A stretch of DNA of 64,000 nt from Hoyosella subflava DQS3-9A1 (GCF_000214175.1 NC_015564.1:3162001-3226000), one strand, 5' to 3'; positions 23,902-31,890 are shown, counted from the first letter of the stretch. A program made the numbers and translations. The notes: generated from the sequence alone by a model not told the origin.

Positions 23902-24498
23902 TCACTGCGACGGTGCGAGCGAGGCGATCCGCAGTGCTTCCTCGCACACCCATGCGTGCCATCGGGCTGGGTGCCGCAGCATGAAATGTCCGGCGTTTTC
24001 GACCGGGGTCCACGAGGCGCGCACTCCACGGCGCGAGGCTGCGACAACTTCCCTGCGGGATGCGTCGGGACTGGTCCACCTGTCGGCTGTCCCATGCAGG
24101 ACAGCGAGGTGCTGCGCCGACCGGAATAGGTAGCCTTCACCGCCGGGCCACCATGGTGCGAGTGCGACAACACCCAGGACGTCGGGCTCCGCCGCAAGGT
24201 GAGCAGCAACCCGCCCGCCCATCGAGTGCCCGACCAAGACGATTGGCGCACCGGGCCTTTCCCTGCGTACATCGGCCATCACGCGGCGAACGTCCGTGAT
24301 CGCCGATGAACCCCCGCGATTCCATCCGCGTACCTGGTACTGGACCTGAACGACGTGGATGCCTGAGTCGGCTCCCGCTTCCCGTATCGCGGACGTGAAA
24401 GGCCGCATCCGCACGGACGACAGATGCCAGGGTCGTGCGCGCTGCAGACTATTCGGCTTCCCGCCGGGGAGGACGAGAACGGTTGCGGTCATACCCAT
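23902..24498 (-). CDS. Alpha/beta hydrolase
   Basis: About 198 residues from ATG 24498, with nearby in-frame ATGs at 24501 and 24492; the frame extends to 24576. N-terminal ATVLVLPGGKPNS strand, nucleophile elbow VLVGHSMGGRVAAHLA (Ser near 95), Asp in LHGTADRWTSPD and catalytic His in VENAGHFMLR. Esterase or lipase-like. It lies 42 bp upstream of the FAD protein gene and is probably the first gene of the lipid operon, perhaps releasing acyl chains. Substrate unknown. Confidence 0.83.
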   Translation of the reverse strand: MGMTATVLVLPGGKPNSLQRARPWHLSSVRMRPFTSAIREAGADSGIHVVQVQYQVRGWNRGGSSAITDVRRVMADVRRERPGAPIVLVGHSMGGRVAAHLAAEPDVLGVVALAPWWPGGEGYLFRSAQHLAVLHGTADRWTSPDASRREVVAASRRGVRASWTPVENAGHFMLRHPARWHAWVCEEALRIASLAPSQ

Positions 24499-24708
24499 CA
24501 TTCGGGCCAGAAACCGCTGCGGCTTGGGCAGTGTGTCGGTCAGCACATTCGGAGCGCGCGCCGGAACACGACACATTCGAGGGAACTTTCCTCAGTAATG
24601 AGGGAAATTTGAGGGAGAGGGATGCTGCCAAATGTGGGTCCGGGTTCGCTGCACTGTTCGGACCTCACTACGCTTGGTAGGTCCGAAGTGCGAACGAAGG
24701 AGCCAGCA

Positions 24709-26112
24709 ATGGGTAACCAGCCCGACACCACTCAGCGGCACCGCGTCGTCGTCATCGGGTCCGGCTTTGGTGGCTTGTTCGCGACCCAGAAGCTGAAGCG
24801 GGCCGATGTCGAAGTGACGCTTATTGCCCGCACCACGCATCACCTTTTCCAGCCGCTGCTTTATCAAGTGGCCACCGGAATTCTGTCCGTCGGTGAGATC
24901 GCCGCACCCACCCGCGTCGTTCTGCGCAAACAGCGTAATGCGCAGGTCCTGATGGGCGAAGTGATCGACATCGATGTGAAGAACCAGACGGTCACCTCAG
25001 AGCAGTTCGGCCGCACCACTGTGACCGGCTTCGACAGCTTGATCGTCGCGGCTGGTGCTGAGCAGTCGTATTTCGGGAATGACCACTTCGCGAAGTTCGC
25101 ACCGGGCATGAAAACGGTCGATCACGCGCTTGAGTTGCGGGGCAAGATCCTCAGCGCGTTCGAGCTTGCGGAACTCTCGACTGATCCCGCCGAGCACGAG
25201 AAGCTACTGACATTCGTCGTCGTCGGCGCAGGCCCGACCGGTGTCGAGATGGCCGGACAGATTGCCGAACTGGCGCGCGACACGCTCGTCGGAACCTTCC
25301 GGCACATTGATCCAGGTGAGGCACGGATCATCTTGCTCGACGCAGCTCCGCAGGTACTGCCGCCGTTCGGGGAAAAGCTCGGTTCCAAGGCGCACCGGCG
25401 GCTCGAGAAGCTCGGCGTCGAGATCATGCTCAACACTTTTGTCACCGATGTCGACGAGAACGGCATCGTCATCAAGGACGCCGAGGGCAACCAACAGCGC
25501 ATAACGGCGTACTGCAAACTGTGGGCCGCAGGTGTCGCGGCGAGCCCGCTGGGGAAGATCCTCTCCGATCAGACGGGTACTGAGATCGACCGCGCCGGTC
25601 GTGTGATGGTGAAACCTGACCTCAGCATCGAGGGGAACCCGAACATCTTCGTCGTGGGCGACATGATGTCGCTCGACAAGCTTCCCGGTGTCGCGCAGGT
25701 CGCGATTCAGGGTGGCCGTTATGCCGCTAAGACCATCAAGCAGGAGCTGAAGGCGGAGAAGAAGGGCGAACCAGCACCGGAGCGGAAGCCGTTCAAGTAC
25801 TTCAACAAGGGCAATATGGCTGCGGTGTCGAAGTACAGCGCGGTCGCCCAGGTCGGAAGAATCAACATCAGCGGCTTCCTTGGGTGGCTGATGTGGCTCG
25901 CCGTGCACCTCGTCTACATCGTCGGCTTCAAGAGCCGTGCGGCGACGCTCTTTTCGTGGACCGTGACGTTCCTGACGAACTCACGCGCGCAGCTCACGGT
26001 GACCGAGCAGTGGATGACCGCCCGGCTTGCGATCGATCATCTTGAGGAGATCGAGGCAAAAAAGTCGGCGGACAAGGATAAGACCGCGGCCGACAAGCGC
26101 GCGGCGAGCTAA
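24709..26112 (+). CDS. ndh: Type II NADH dehydrogenase (NADH:menaquinone oxidoreductase)
   Basis: 467 residues from ATG 24709 (AAGGAG upstream). FAD motif VVVIGSGFGGLFATQKL near 15, quinone/FAD loop HHLFQPLLYQVATGILS near 50, second Rossmann motif VVVGAGPTGVEMAGQIAEL near 170, and GDMMSLDKLPGVAQVAIQGG near 315. The C-terminal amphipathic and hydrophobic helices (about 385-430) anchor it to the membrane. It oxidises NADH without pumping protons. Gene order next to the Rv1847-like thioesterase follows Rv1854c (ndh), with the urease genes missing. Confidence 0.95.
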   Translation: MGNQPDTTQRHRVVVIGSGFGGLFATQKLKRADVEVTLIARTTHHLFQPLLYQVATGILSVGEIAAPTRVVLRKQRNAQVLMGEVIDIDVKNQTVTSEQFGRTTVTGFDSLIVAAGAEQSYFGNDHFAKFAPGMKTVDHALELRGKILSAFELAELSTDPAEHEKLLTFVVVGAGPTGVEMAGQIAELARDTLVGTFRHIDPGEARIILLDAAPQVLPPFGEKLGSKAHRRLEKLGVEIMLNTFVTDVDENGIVIKDAEGNQQRITAYCKLWAAGVAASPLGKILSDQTGTEIDRAGRVMVKPDLSIEGNPNIFVVGDMMSLDKLPGVAQVAIQGGRYAAKTIKQELKAEKKGEPAPERKPFKYFNKGNMAAVSKYSAVAQVGRINISGFLGWLMWLAVHLVYIVGFKSRAATLFSWTVTFLTNSRAQLTVTEQWMTARLAIDHLEEIEAKKSADKDKTAADKRAAS

Positions 26113-26135
26113 CCGCTCCCCGAGGGTTCCGCCTC

Positions 26136-26165
26136 CCCTGGCCCCGGGACTGCCTGTGGCCAGGG
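26136..26165. terminator. Hairpin between ndh and the convergent thioesterase
   Basis: CCCTGGCC (26136-26143) pairs with GGCCAGGG (26158-26165), loop 14, in the 61-bp gap between the two stops. Confidence 0.6.
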
Positions 26166-26173
26166 CAGCGCTC

Positions 26174-26641
26174 TCAGCTCGCCCCGAGCCGCGCGGCGTC
26201 GGTGACGTTCTGCAGGCGGACGTGACCGCGTGCGATCAATTTGTGCTGGTCGTCAGTGATATTCACGAGCCACAACTGCTGCAGGCGGCCGCGATGCATC
26301 GGAATCGCATGTGCATGCAGAGTGCCCTCACGGACGGCTCGAAGGAAGTCGGTGTTGTTGTTGACGCCGACGACGTGACCGCGGTCGCCCAGCCATGCAC
26401 TACCCGCGAGGCTCGCAACGGTTTCGACTACAGCGCAATACACGCCACCGTGGACCAGACCTGCGGGCTGATGCATATCAGGACGGATCCGCCAGTGCGC
26501 GCGCACTGAGTCGGGGGTGATCTCTGTGAAGCGGAGACCAAGGTACTCGCCCATCCCGCGGCTGAGTACCTCCTCGAGGCGCTCGTAGAACTCCGGGTCC
26601 GTTACGGCAGTTTCCGTTATTTCCTCGCCAGATGGGGTCAT
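26174..26641 (-). CDS. PaaI/YdiI-type hotdog thioesterase (Rv1847-like)
   Basis: 155 residues from ATG 26641 with GGGAGG 4 bases upstream. Hotdog fold: GMGEYLGLRFTEITPDSVRAHW, then the catalytic-helix segment HQPAGLVHGGVYCAVVETVAS with the family's His-Gly-Gly and Glu, and GVNNNTDFLRAVREGTL. It hydrolyses acyl- or aroyl-CoA thioesters. It corresponds in position and orientation to M. tuberculosis Rv1847, and the predicted iron-regulated RNA lies immediately upstream on the same strand. Confidence 0.88.
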   Translation of the reverse strand: MTPSGEEITETAVTDPEFYERLEEVLSRGMGEYLGLRFTEITPDSVRAHWRIRPDMHQPAGLVHGGVYCAVVETVASLAGSAWLGDRGHVVGVNNNTDFLRAVREGTLHAHAIPMHRGRLQQLWLVNITDDQHKLIARGHVRLQNVTDAARLGAS

Positions 26642-26744
26642 CAGGCCTCCCTTGTCGAGATGGCGTCGTGTGTCTGGGTGCCGGTCACGGGACCACCCTA
26701 GGACGCATCCTGTCACAGACCACACGAAAACCGGGTGAAGACAA

Positions 26745-26868
26745 AGAGGTGGGCCCTGCGCGTGATATCGCACAGGGCCCACCATGGCATGGACCGGATG
26801 TATCTGCAGCCCTCAGTACACCGCTCGGTCCTGTATCGGTCTGTCGTCGGCTCCAGCGGAACCTTCTG
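26745..26868 (-). ncRNA. Predicted IdeR-regulated small RNA, MrsI-like by position
   Basis: On the minus strand a near-consensus promoter (TTGCTA at 26902-26897, 17-base spacer, TAATGT at 26879-26874) carries a 16/19 IdeR box in its spacer. About 85 bases downstream is an 11-bp G+C-rich hairpin followed by CTCTTTGTCTT. No convincing ORF lies between. Start near 26868 and end near 26745 are estimates (about 120 nt). Mycobacterial MrsI (ncRv11846) is an IdeR-controlled sRNA between Rv1846c and Rv1847, and here the element sits just upstream of the Rv1847 homologue on its strand. Orthology is inference; I have not aligned sequences. Confidence 0.65.
26748..26783. terminator. Strong hairpin terminator
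   Basis: GGTGGGCCCTG (26748-26758) pairs perfectly with CAGGGCCCACC (26773-26783); inner bases can extend the stem after one mismatch. Leftward, a T-rich tail follows. It would end the predicted small RNA and any read-through from the IucA/IucC-like gene before the thioesterase. Confidence 0.8.
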
Positions 26869-26876
26869 CCAAAACA

Positions 26877-26895
26877 TTAGGTGAGGCTTTCCTAA
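26877..26895. promoter_or_regulatory. IdeR/DtxR iron box (promoter of predicted sRNA)
   Basis: TTAGGTGAGGCTTTCCTAA matches the consensus TTAGGTTAGGCTAACCTAA at 16 of 19 positions. It overlaps the spacer and -10 of a minus-strand promoter, a position expected for repression by iron-loaded IdeR. Confidence 0.82.
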
Positions 26896-26940
26896 TTAGC
26901 AACCCGCGACCTCGTTTCCATGGTGTGATTGCTGTCACAT

Positions 26941-27759
26941 TCATGCTGAAGCGGGAATAGTCGGCAGCACAGCACCCGGATCCGTTCCGCGCCAGCGCAA
27001 CCGGACATGTGAAGCTTGGGTGCGCACAGGCAATCCTGACCGCGCGAGTGCATCGAGGAAGCCGCGTCCGCGCCGCAGCGATGCGGCATCGTCGCACCCG
27101 GCAAGCTGCGGGGCGTATGTTGCCGTCCCTATCACTGCCTCCCCGACCATCGACCACAGGCGCTCCGTATCGGCCCCGGTGAACTCGGAAATCCGCGCGA
27201 ACAACGGACCCAATGTCGTCTCGCACCTGTGTGCCGCCCACACCACCAGCGCTTCTTCGCACGGCATCTCCACCGCGCGCCTCGTCCGCGCAACCGGATC
27301 GCCGTGCAGCACACGCAATGCTGGGTCAACCACACCGGCCCAGTCGACCCCGCCGTCCGAGTCGTAGTGGAGCCACAGATTGTCGATCCCGGGGTCCCAT
27401 GCGCGCCCTTCGAGGGCGATGAGTGCCAGCACGCGACTCACGACCGCGTGGATCACGACATTTGCGACCTGGGCGGAAGCGAGGTCAGGTTTGCCGAGAT
27501 CCCTCATCATCCGGGCGTACATCTGTTCCAGGCGATCTTCGGAGAGCGCGGCAGCGAGCGGCCACCAGCGCCGACGAGGCTCACGAGCCATCCAGGCAAC
27601 CGCGTAGATGCGTGGATACTCAGGATCCAGCGCGCGCATCCGGTCAGCGCTGGCAAGCAACGGGACGCAGAGGTCCGCTTGTGGATCCTGATGATTGAGC
27701 ACTAAGGGTGCGGTGTCCCGATCCCCAACTGCCCTGCTGGCACGCGCTATGCCACCCAT
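26941..27759 (-). CDS. IucA/IucC C-terminal-like or ferric reductase-like protein in iron locus
   Basis: 272 residues from ATG 27759 with AGGGTGG upstream; TTG 27783 is also in frame. Soluble, mostly helical, with PEYPRIYAVAWMAREPRRRWWPL, DNLWLHYDSDGGVDWAGVVDP and MPCEEALVVWAAHRCETTLGP. The layout recalls the FhuF/IucA-IucC C-terminal iron-transport fold, but the four-Cys 2Fe-2S motif of FhuF is absent. A role in siderophore-iron release or handling is inferred from an IdeR box 27 bp upstream and the divergent FecCD operon. The family call is tentative. Confidence 0.6.
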   Translation of the reverse strand: MGGIARASRAVGDRDTAPLVLNHQDPQADLCVPLLASADRMRALDPEYPRIYAVAWMAREPRRRWWPLAAALSEDRLEQMYARMMRDLGKPDLASAQVANVVIHAVVSRVLALIALEGRAWDPGIDNLWLHYDSDGGVDWAGVVDPALRVLHGDPVARTRRAVEMPCEEALVVWAAHRCETTLGPLFARISEFTGADTERLWSMVGEAVIGTATYAPQLAGCDDAASLRRGRGFLDALARSGLPVRTQASHVRLRWRGTDPGAVLPTIPASA

Positions 27760-27785
27760 TGTCACCACCCTATCCGTCGTCAAGT

Positions 27786-27804
27786 AGAGGTAAGCCTACA
27801 CTTA
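27786..27804. promoter_or_regulatory. Weaker IdeR/DtxR box for the leftward iron gene
   Basis: On the minus strand, TAAGTGTAGGCTTACCTCT matches the IdeR consensus at 13 of 19 positions with the core TAGGCT intact. It lies 27 bp before the ATG of the IucA/IucC-like gene. Confidence 0.55.
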
Positions 27805-27877
27805 CTATGGATAGCCTATGGAACCACATCAAAAATAGAGGCACGACGCATAAGTGATCTCGGGTTTCGCGTCATAC

Positions 27878-27896
27878 TTAGGTTCGCGTAACCTAA
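27878..27896. promoter_or_regulatory. IdeR/DtxR iron box for the FecCD operon
   Basis: TTAGGTTCGCGTAACCTAA keeps both 7-base arms of the consensus perfectly (16 of 19 positions). It ends 6 bp before the first possible start codon of the permease, so the transcript is probably leaderless or nearly so. Confidence 0.88.
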
Positions 27897-27902
27897 TCAG
27901 CT

Positions 27903-29369
27903 GTGACCATGACACACCTGCGCGACGATAACGCGGGAGCGCACAAACTACCGGAGCACCGGGGGTACGAGCAGGTTCCCGCCGGATCCGCGCCACTGCC
28001 CCGGCGCGCTTGCGCCGGGGTTATCGACGCTGCCCTCTGCGCTGCACCGCTAGCTGTGGGTGCTCTTATCGTCAATGCCCTCAGCGACCAGTACGGCGGC
28101 GGACAAGCCGATCGCGTCGTTTTCGGGGCCTTCGCGGTCACAATCGCTTTGGCGGTGACTGGCTGGAACATCGGCCATCTCGGCGGACGCACTGGCCAGA
28201 GCCTAGGGAAGAAGTGGACCGGCCTCGTCCTGCGGAGTTCGCGGACGGGGCAGGCTGTCGGCTTCAGGGCGGCTCTCACTCCCGGGCTCACCCGCGCCTC
28301 GGAAACTGTCCTCCTGTCCACTGCGACCGCAGACGGATTCACCTCGTACGAGCGTGACATCAGCGTCCGGGCCCTGCGCCGCTCGCGACTGCTCGGCCTC
28401 CTAGTCCTTTCGATGATCCTCGTGGCCGTCACCCTCGCGAGTGTTGCCATTGGCGCGCGGCCACTCACTCTCGCCGAGATCTACCACGCCCTCATTACTC
28501 CCAGCGGCATCGATACCGACATCGTGGTGCGCACGCTCCGGGTGCCACGCACCCTTCTCGCGATCGTGGTGGGCATCGCAATCGGTGTCGCTGGCGCACT
28601 CATCCAGGGGCACACGCGCAACCCACTCGCCGATCCAGGGATTCTCGGCGTCAGCGCGGGCGCAGCCTTCGCTGTTGTTCTTTCTGTCTTCCTTCTGGGC
28701 CTGTCGTCGCCGCTTCAGTTCATCTGGTTCGCATTCCTCGGCGCATTTCTCGCCAGCGTCGCGGTTTTCGCTTTCGCCTCGGTCGGCGGAGGACGCGCGA
28801 GTCCATTGACGCTCCCTCTCGCCGGTGTCGCGGTCGGAGCGTTTCTCATGGCGATGACAAACGCGATAGTGCTGCTCGACCGTGCATCGCTCGATGCGTA
28901 CCGGTTCTGGAATGTGGGGTCCGTCGCCGGGCGCGGCCTCGACGTACTCATCCAGGTACTGCCCTTCATCGCGCTCGGGCTCGTGCTTGCGCTCGCCAGC
29001 ACTCCAGGGCTGAACCTGCTCAGCCTCGGTGAAGACGTCGCCCGCTCACTCGGGACAAACATCGCTTTAAACCGGACGCTCGGCATCCTCGCGATCACCC
29101 TGCTGACCGGCGCGGCGACCGCGGCGTGCGGGATGATCGCCTTCCTTGGCCTCGTCGTCCCCCACATCGCGCGGGCGATAACGGGCCCTGATTACCGCTG
29201 GCTCGTCCCGTTCGCGGGACTGTGCGGCGCCATCATGCTGCTAACCGCTGACGTACTCGGCCGCGTCGTCATCCGCCCCGGCGAGCTGCAGATTGGGATT
29301 GTCCTGGCTCTCGTCGGCGGGCCGTTCTTCATCGCACTCGTGCGGCGCCGGAAGCTGGTGACCCTGTGA
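27903..29369 (+). CDS. Iron-siderophore ABC permease (FecCD) with N-terminal RDD membrane domain
   Basis: 488 residues from GTG 27903 or ATG 27909. Residues about 30-135 form an RDD-like domain (PLPRRACAGVIDAALCA, two TM, then GGRTGQSLGKKWTGLVLRS), a segment normally a separate protein. Residues about 160-488 are a complete FecCD permease with LRVPRTLLAIVVGIAIGVAG, the QGHTRNPLADPGILGVSAGA motif and CGMIAFLGLVVPHIARAITG. It is about 140 residues longer than usual. First gene of a coupled permease-permease-ATPase operon importing ferric siderophore. No substrate-binding protein is encoded alongside. The fusion is unusual. Confidence 0.88.
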   Translation: MTMTHLRDDNAGAHKLPEHRGYEQVPAGSAPLPRRACAGVIDAALCAAPLAVGALIVNALSDQYGGGQADRVVFGAFAVTIALAVTGWNIGHLGGRTGQSLGKKWTGLVLRSSRTGQAVGFRAALTPGLTRASETVLLSTATADGFTSYERDISVRALRRSRLLGLLVLSMILVAVTLASVAIGARPLTLAEIYHALITPSGIDTDIVVRTLRVPRTLLAIVVGIAIGVAGALIQGHTRNPLADPGILGVSAGAAFAVVLSVFLLGLSSPLQFIWFAFLGAFLASVAVFAFASVGGGRASPLTLPLAGVAVGAFLMAMTNAIVLLDRASLDAYRFWNVGSVAGRGLDVLIQVLPFIALGLVLALASTPGLNLLSLGEDVARSLGTNIALNRTLGILAITLLTGAATAACGMIAFLGLVVPHIARAITGPDYRWLVPFAGLCGAIMLLTADVLGRVVIRPGELQIGIVLALVGGPFFIALVRRRKLVTL

Positions 29370-30472
29370 CTGCCACAAACTCCGGCTCCATCCGCGCATA
29401 CGCGCCGGACGCGCCCGGGACAGTCCCCACACGCCCCGCTGTGCGCCTAGGTCCGGTATCCGTCGTGTGGCGCCCACGAATGACAGCCATCACAGCCGGA
29501 CTTGCAGGGTTACTGTTCCTCCTCGTCTGTATCAACGTGGGCCGCGGCGACTACCCGATCGCACTGAGCCAGGTGATGGAGGTTCTGCTCGGTGGCGGAA
29601 CTAGCGCCGAGCGCTTCATCATCGCCGACCTGCGGCTGCCGCGATCTCTGGTAGGCGTCCTCGTCGGTGTGGCTCTTGGCGTGGCTGGCGCGATCACGCA
29701 ATCCATCACCCGCAACCCACTCGCCAGTCCCGACATCCTCGGCATCAGCATCGGGGCCAGTGTCGCGGCAGTTGCCCTGATCGTTCTCACCGGCGGTTCC
29801 ATCGCGAGCTTCCTCGGGATCTTCGGACTTCCGCTGGCAGCGCTGCTCGGCGGCCTCACGGCTGCGGTCGCTCTCTTTCTTCTGTCGTGGAAGGGCGGCG
29901 TCGATGGATTTCGCATCATCCTCATCGGCATCGCCATCACCGCGATCGGACAGGCGCTCGTGTACTGGATGCTCATCATTTCCGATATCCATGACGTCGC
30001 GCGCGCGCAAGCGTGGCTGGTCGGGTCGCTGAACGGACGCGACTGGCGCAACGTGTATCCGATGCTCACAGTCGTGCTGATCTGCGGGACCATCGCGGTC
30101 ATCGCCGCTTTCCAGCTCGGCACGCTCCGCCTCGGTGAGGACTCGGCGCGCGCGCTGGGCACGCGTCTCCAACTGGCCCAGACCACGTTGCTTCTCAGCG
30201 CTGTTGGACTCACCGCCGCAAGCGTTGCCGCGGCCGGTCCCATCGGCTTCGTCGGCCTCATGGCCCCGCAAGTCGCGCTACGGCTTGTCCGCTCTGCGGG
30301 GCCACCAATCATTGCTTCCGGGCTCACCGGCGGTTGTCTGGTTCTCCTCGCTGACATCGTGGCGCGCACCTTGCTTCCTGTTGAACTCCCCGCGGGCATT
30401 GTCACGGCCGCGCTCGGCGGCCCGTTTCTGCTGTATCTGCTGATCCGCACCAACCGAAAGGTATCGGCATGA
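29366..30472 (+). CDS. Iron-siderophore ABC permease, FecCD family (FepG-like)
   Basis: 368 residues from GTG 29366, overlapping the upstream stop (GTGA). FecCD motifs: DLRLPRSLVGVLVGVALGVAG near 90, QSITRNPLASPDILGISIGA near 112, AGPIGFVGLMAPQVALRLV near 295 and LPAGIVTAALGGPFLLYLL at the end. Pairs with the RDD-fused permease to form a heterodimeric pore. The roughly 35-residue N-terminal extension before TM1 is Pro-rich. Confidence 0.93.
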   Translation: MTATNSGSIRAYAPDAPGTVPTRPAVRLGPVSVVWRPRMTAITAGLAGLLFLLVCINVGRGDYPIALSQVMEVLLGGGTSAERFIIADLRLPRSLVGVLVGVALGVAGAITQSITRNPLASPDILGISIGASVAAVALIVLTGGSIASFLGIFGLPLAALLGGLTAAVALFLLSWKGGVDGFRIILIGIAITAIGQALVYWMLIISDIHDVARAQAWLVGSLNGRDWRNVYPMLTVVLICGTIAVIAAFQLGTLRLGEDSARALGTRLQLAQTTLLLSAVGLTAASVAAAGPIGFVGLMAPQVALRLVRSAGPPIIASGLTGGCLVLLADIVARTLLPVELPAGIVTAALGGPFLLYLLIRTNRKVSA

Positions 30473-31329
30473 CACCGACGAATGGGATCACCGCGTCGCA
30501 GCCCCGTTCCCGGCTGCACGCTGAATCGATCACCCTGAGCTACGGCGACCGGATCGTCATCGAGGACTTGAACCTCGCGATCCCGACCGGCGGTATCACG
30601 ACGATCATTGGCCCCAACGGCTGCGGCAAGTCGACACTCCTGCGCGCACTGGGCCGTTTGCTGAAACCCCGCGAAGGGTCCGTCATCCTCGACGGGAAGC
30701 TCATCACGTCGATGCGGACAAAAGAGGTAGCGCGTGTCCTCGGCATGCTCCCCCAAGCCCCTATCGCTCCTGAAGGCCTGACAGTTGCCGATCTGGTTTC
30801 TCGTGGAAGGCACCCACACCAGTCATGGCTGCGCCAATGGTCAGGAGACGATGAGCAGGAGGTGTCAGCTGCGCTCGAACTGACCGGTATCGCAGACCTC
30901 GCGGACCGGCCGATCAACGAGCTTTCCGGCGGGCAGCGCCAGCGTGTCTGGATATCCATGGCGCTGGCCCAGGGCACGGACATTCTGCTGCTCGATGAGC
31001 CCACGACCTACCTTGACCTTTCTCATGCCGTCGACGTACTCGACCTGATCGATCAGTTGCACGACGGCATGGGGCGAACGGTCGTCATGGTCCTGCACGA
31101 CCTCAACCTCGCGATTCGTTACAGCGATCATCTGGTCGTGATGAAAAACGGAAAGATCATCACGCAGGGCACACCACGCAACGTGATCACCGCGGATCTC
31201 CTCGAAGAAGCGTTCGGGCTGCGCGCCACCGTAATCGACGACCCCGCATCAGACGCACCTCTCGTCGTCCCCATCGGCACACGCCATGTGCACTCCAACC
31301 TCCTTCCGGTGACAAATATCACGCCCTGA
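30469..31329 (+). CDS. Iron-siderophore ABC transporter ATP-binding protein (FepC/FhuC-like)
   Basis: 286 residues from ATG 30469, overlapping the previous stop (ATGA). Walker A GPNGCGKSTL near 47, Q-loop in MLPQAPIAPEGLTV, the VSRGRHPHQSWLRQWS segment characteristic of FepC-type ATPases, signature LSGGQRQRVWI, Walker B ILLLDEPTTYLDLSHAVDVL and H-loop VLHDLNLAIRYSD. It energises import through the two FecCD permeases. Confidence 0.95.
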   Translation: MTPTNGITASQPRSRLHAESITLSYGDRIVIEDLNLAIPTGGITTIIGPNGCGKSTLLRALGRLLKPREGSVILDGKLITSMRTKEVARVLGMLPQAPIAPEGLTVADLVSRGRHPHQSWLRQWSGDDEQEVSAALELTGIADLADRPINELSGGQRQRVWISMALAQGTDILLLDEPTTYLDLSHAVDVLDLIDQLHDGMGRTVVMVLHDLNLAIRYSDHLVVMKNGKIITQGTPRNVITADLLEEAFGLRATVIDDPASDAPLVVPIGTRHVHSNLLPVTNITP

Positions 31330-31351
31330 ACGGGTAGCTACGACTACCCGT
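31330..31351. promoter_or_regulatory. Candidate BlaI operator
   Basis: ACGGGTAG (31330-31337) and CTACCCGT (31344-31351) form a perfect inverted repeat. A second dyad CTACG-N6-CGTAG overlaps it, starting at 31338. The TAC/GTA-rich symmetry resembles BlaI/MecI sites, and it lies 40-60 bp before blaI, consistent with autoregulation. It could also act as terminator for the iron operon. Confidence 0.5.
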
Positions 31352-31390
31352 AGTACGCACATGTGTCGAAGACTCCGTAGAATAGGAGAA

Positions 31391-31792
31391 ATGGCAGGTC
31401 TAGGAGAACTCGAGCGGGCAGTGATGGACCATCTCTGGTCCGCGCCCGAACCGCAGACCGTACGCCAGGTGCATGAGGCCCTTTCTGAGCACCGCACCCT
31501 CGCGTACACCACGGTGATGACGGTGCTGCAGCGGCTCGCGAAAAAGAAGCTCGTCGCCCAGGAACGTGGGGAACGCGCCTACCGCTACACGCCTGTAAAC
31601 GCCCGTGAAGAACTCGTCGCAGAACTCATGGTCGACGCGCTCAAGCAGGCAGAAGAGTCCGGCGGGCGCGCGGCCGCGCTGGTGCACTTCGTCGAGCGGG
31701 TTGACCCCAGTGAAGCTGCCGCCCTGCGCGACGCGCTAGCCTCACTCGACCTTCGTGACGATGCTCCGCGTGGCCGTAGGCGCGACCGCTGA
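31391..31792 (+). CDS. blaI: BlaI/MecI-family transcriptional repressor (Rv1846c-like)
   Basis: 133 residues from ATG 31391 with AGGAG 3 bases upstream. Winged-helix domain at 1-75 with GELERAVMDHLWSAPEPQTV and LAYTTVMTVLQRLAKKKLVAQERGERAYRY, then a helical dimerisation tail. It represses itself and the M56 protease gene downstream. In M. tuberculosis BlaI also controls beta-lactamase and ATP-synthase genes. Order blaI, M56 protease, gnd, guaB1 is the same as Rv1846c-Rv1843c. Confidence 0.93.
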   Translation: MAGLGELERAVMDHLWSAPEPQTVRQVHEALSEHRTLAYTTVMTVLQRLAKKKLVAQERGERAYRYTPVNAREELVAELMVDALKQAEESGGRAAALVHFVERVDPSEAAALRDALASLDLRDDAPRGRRRDR

Positions 31793-31890
31793 GGGTGATT
31801 GCTGTAACGGGACTCGCTAATTCGCGCCCTCAACAGGCACACTAGAAACGGACGAAAGACCGCTGACGGTGCCAGGCACGAGGGAGCATC

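Noticed and set aside
29510-30819. Long minus-strand frames (253 and 422 codons) over the second FecCD permease
   Set aside because: Antisense shadows of a clear permease; low-complexity products.
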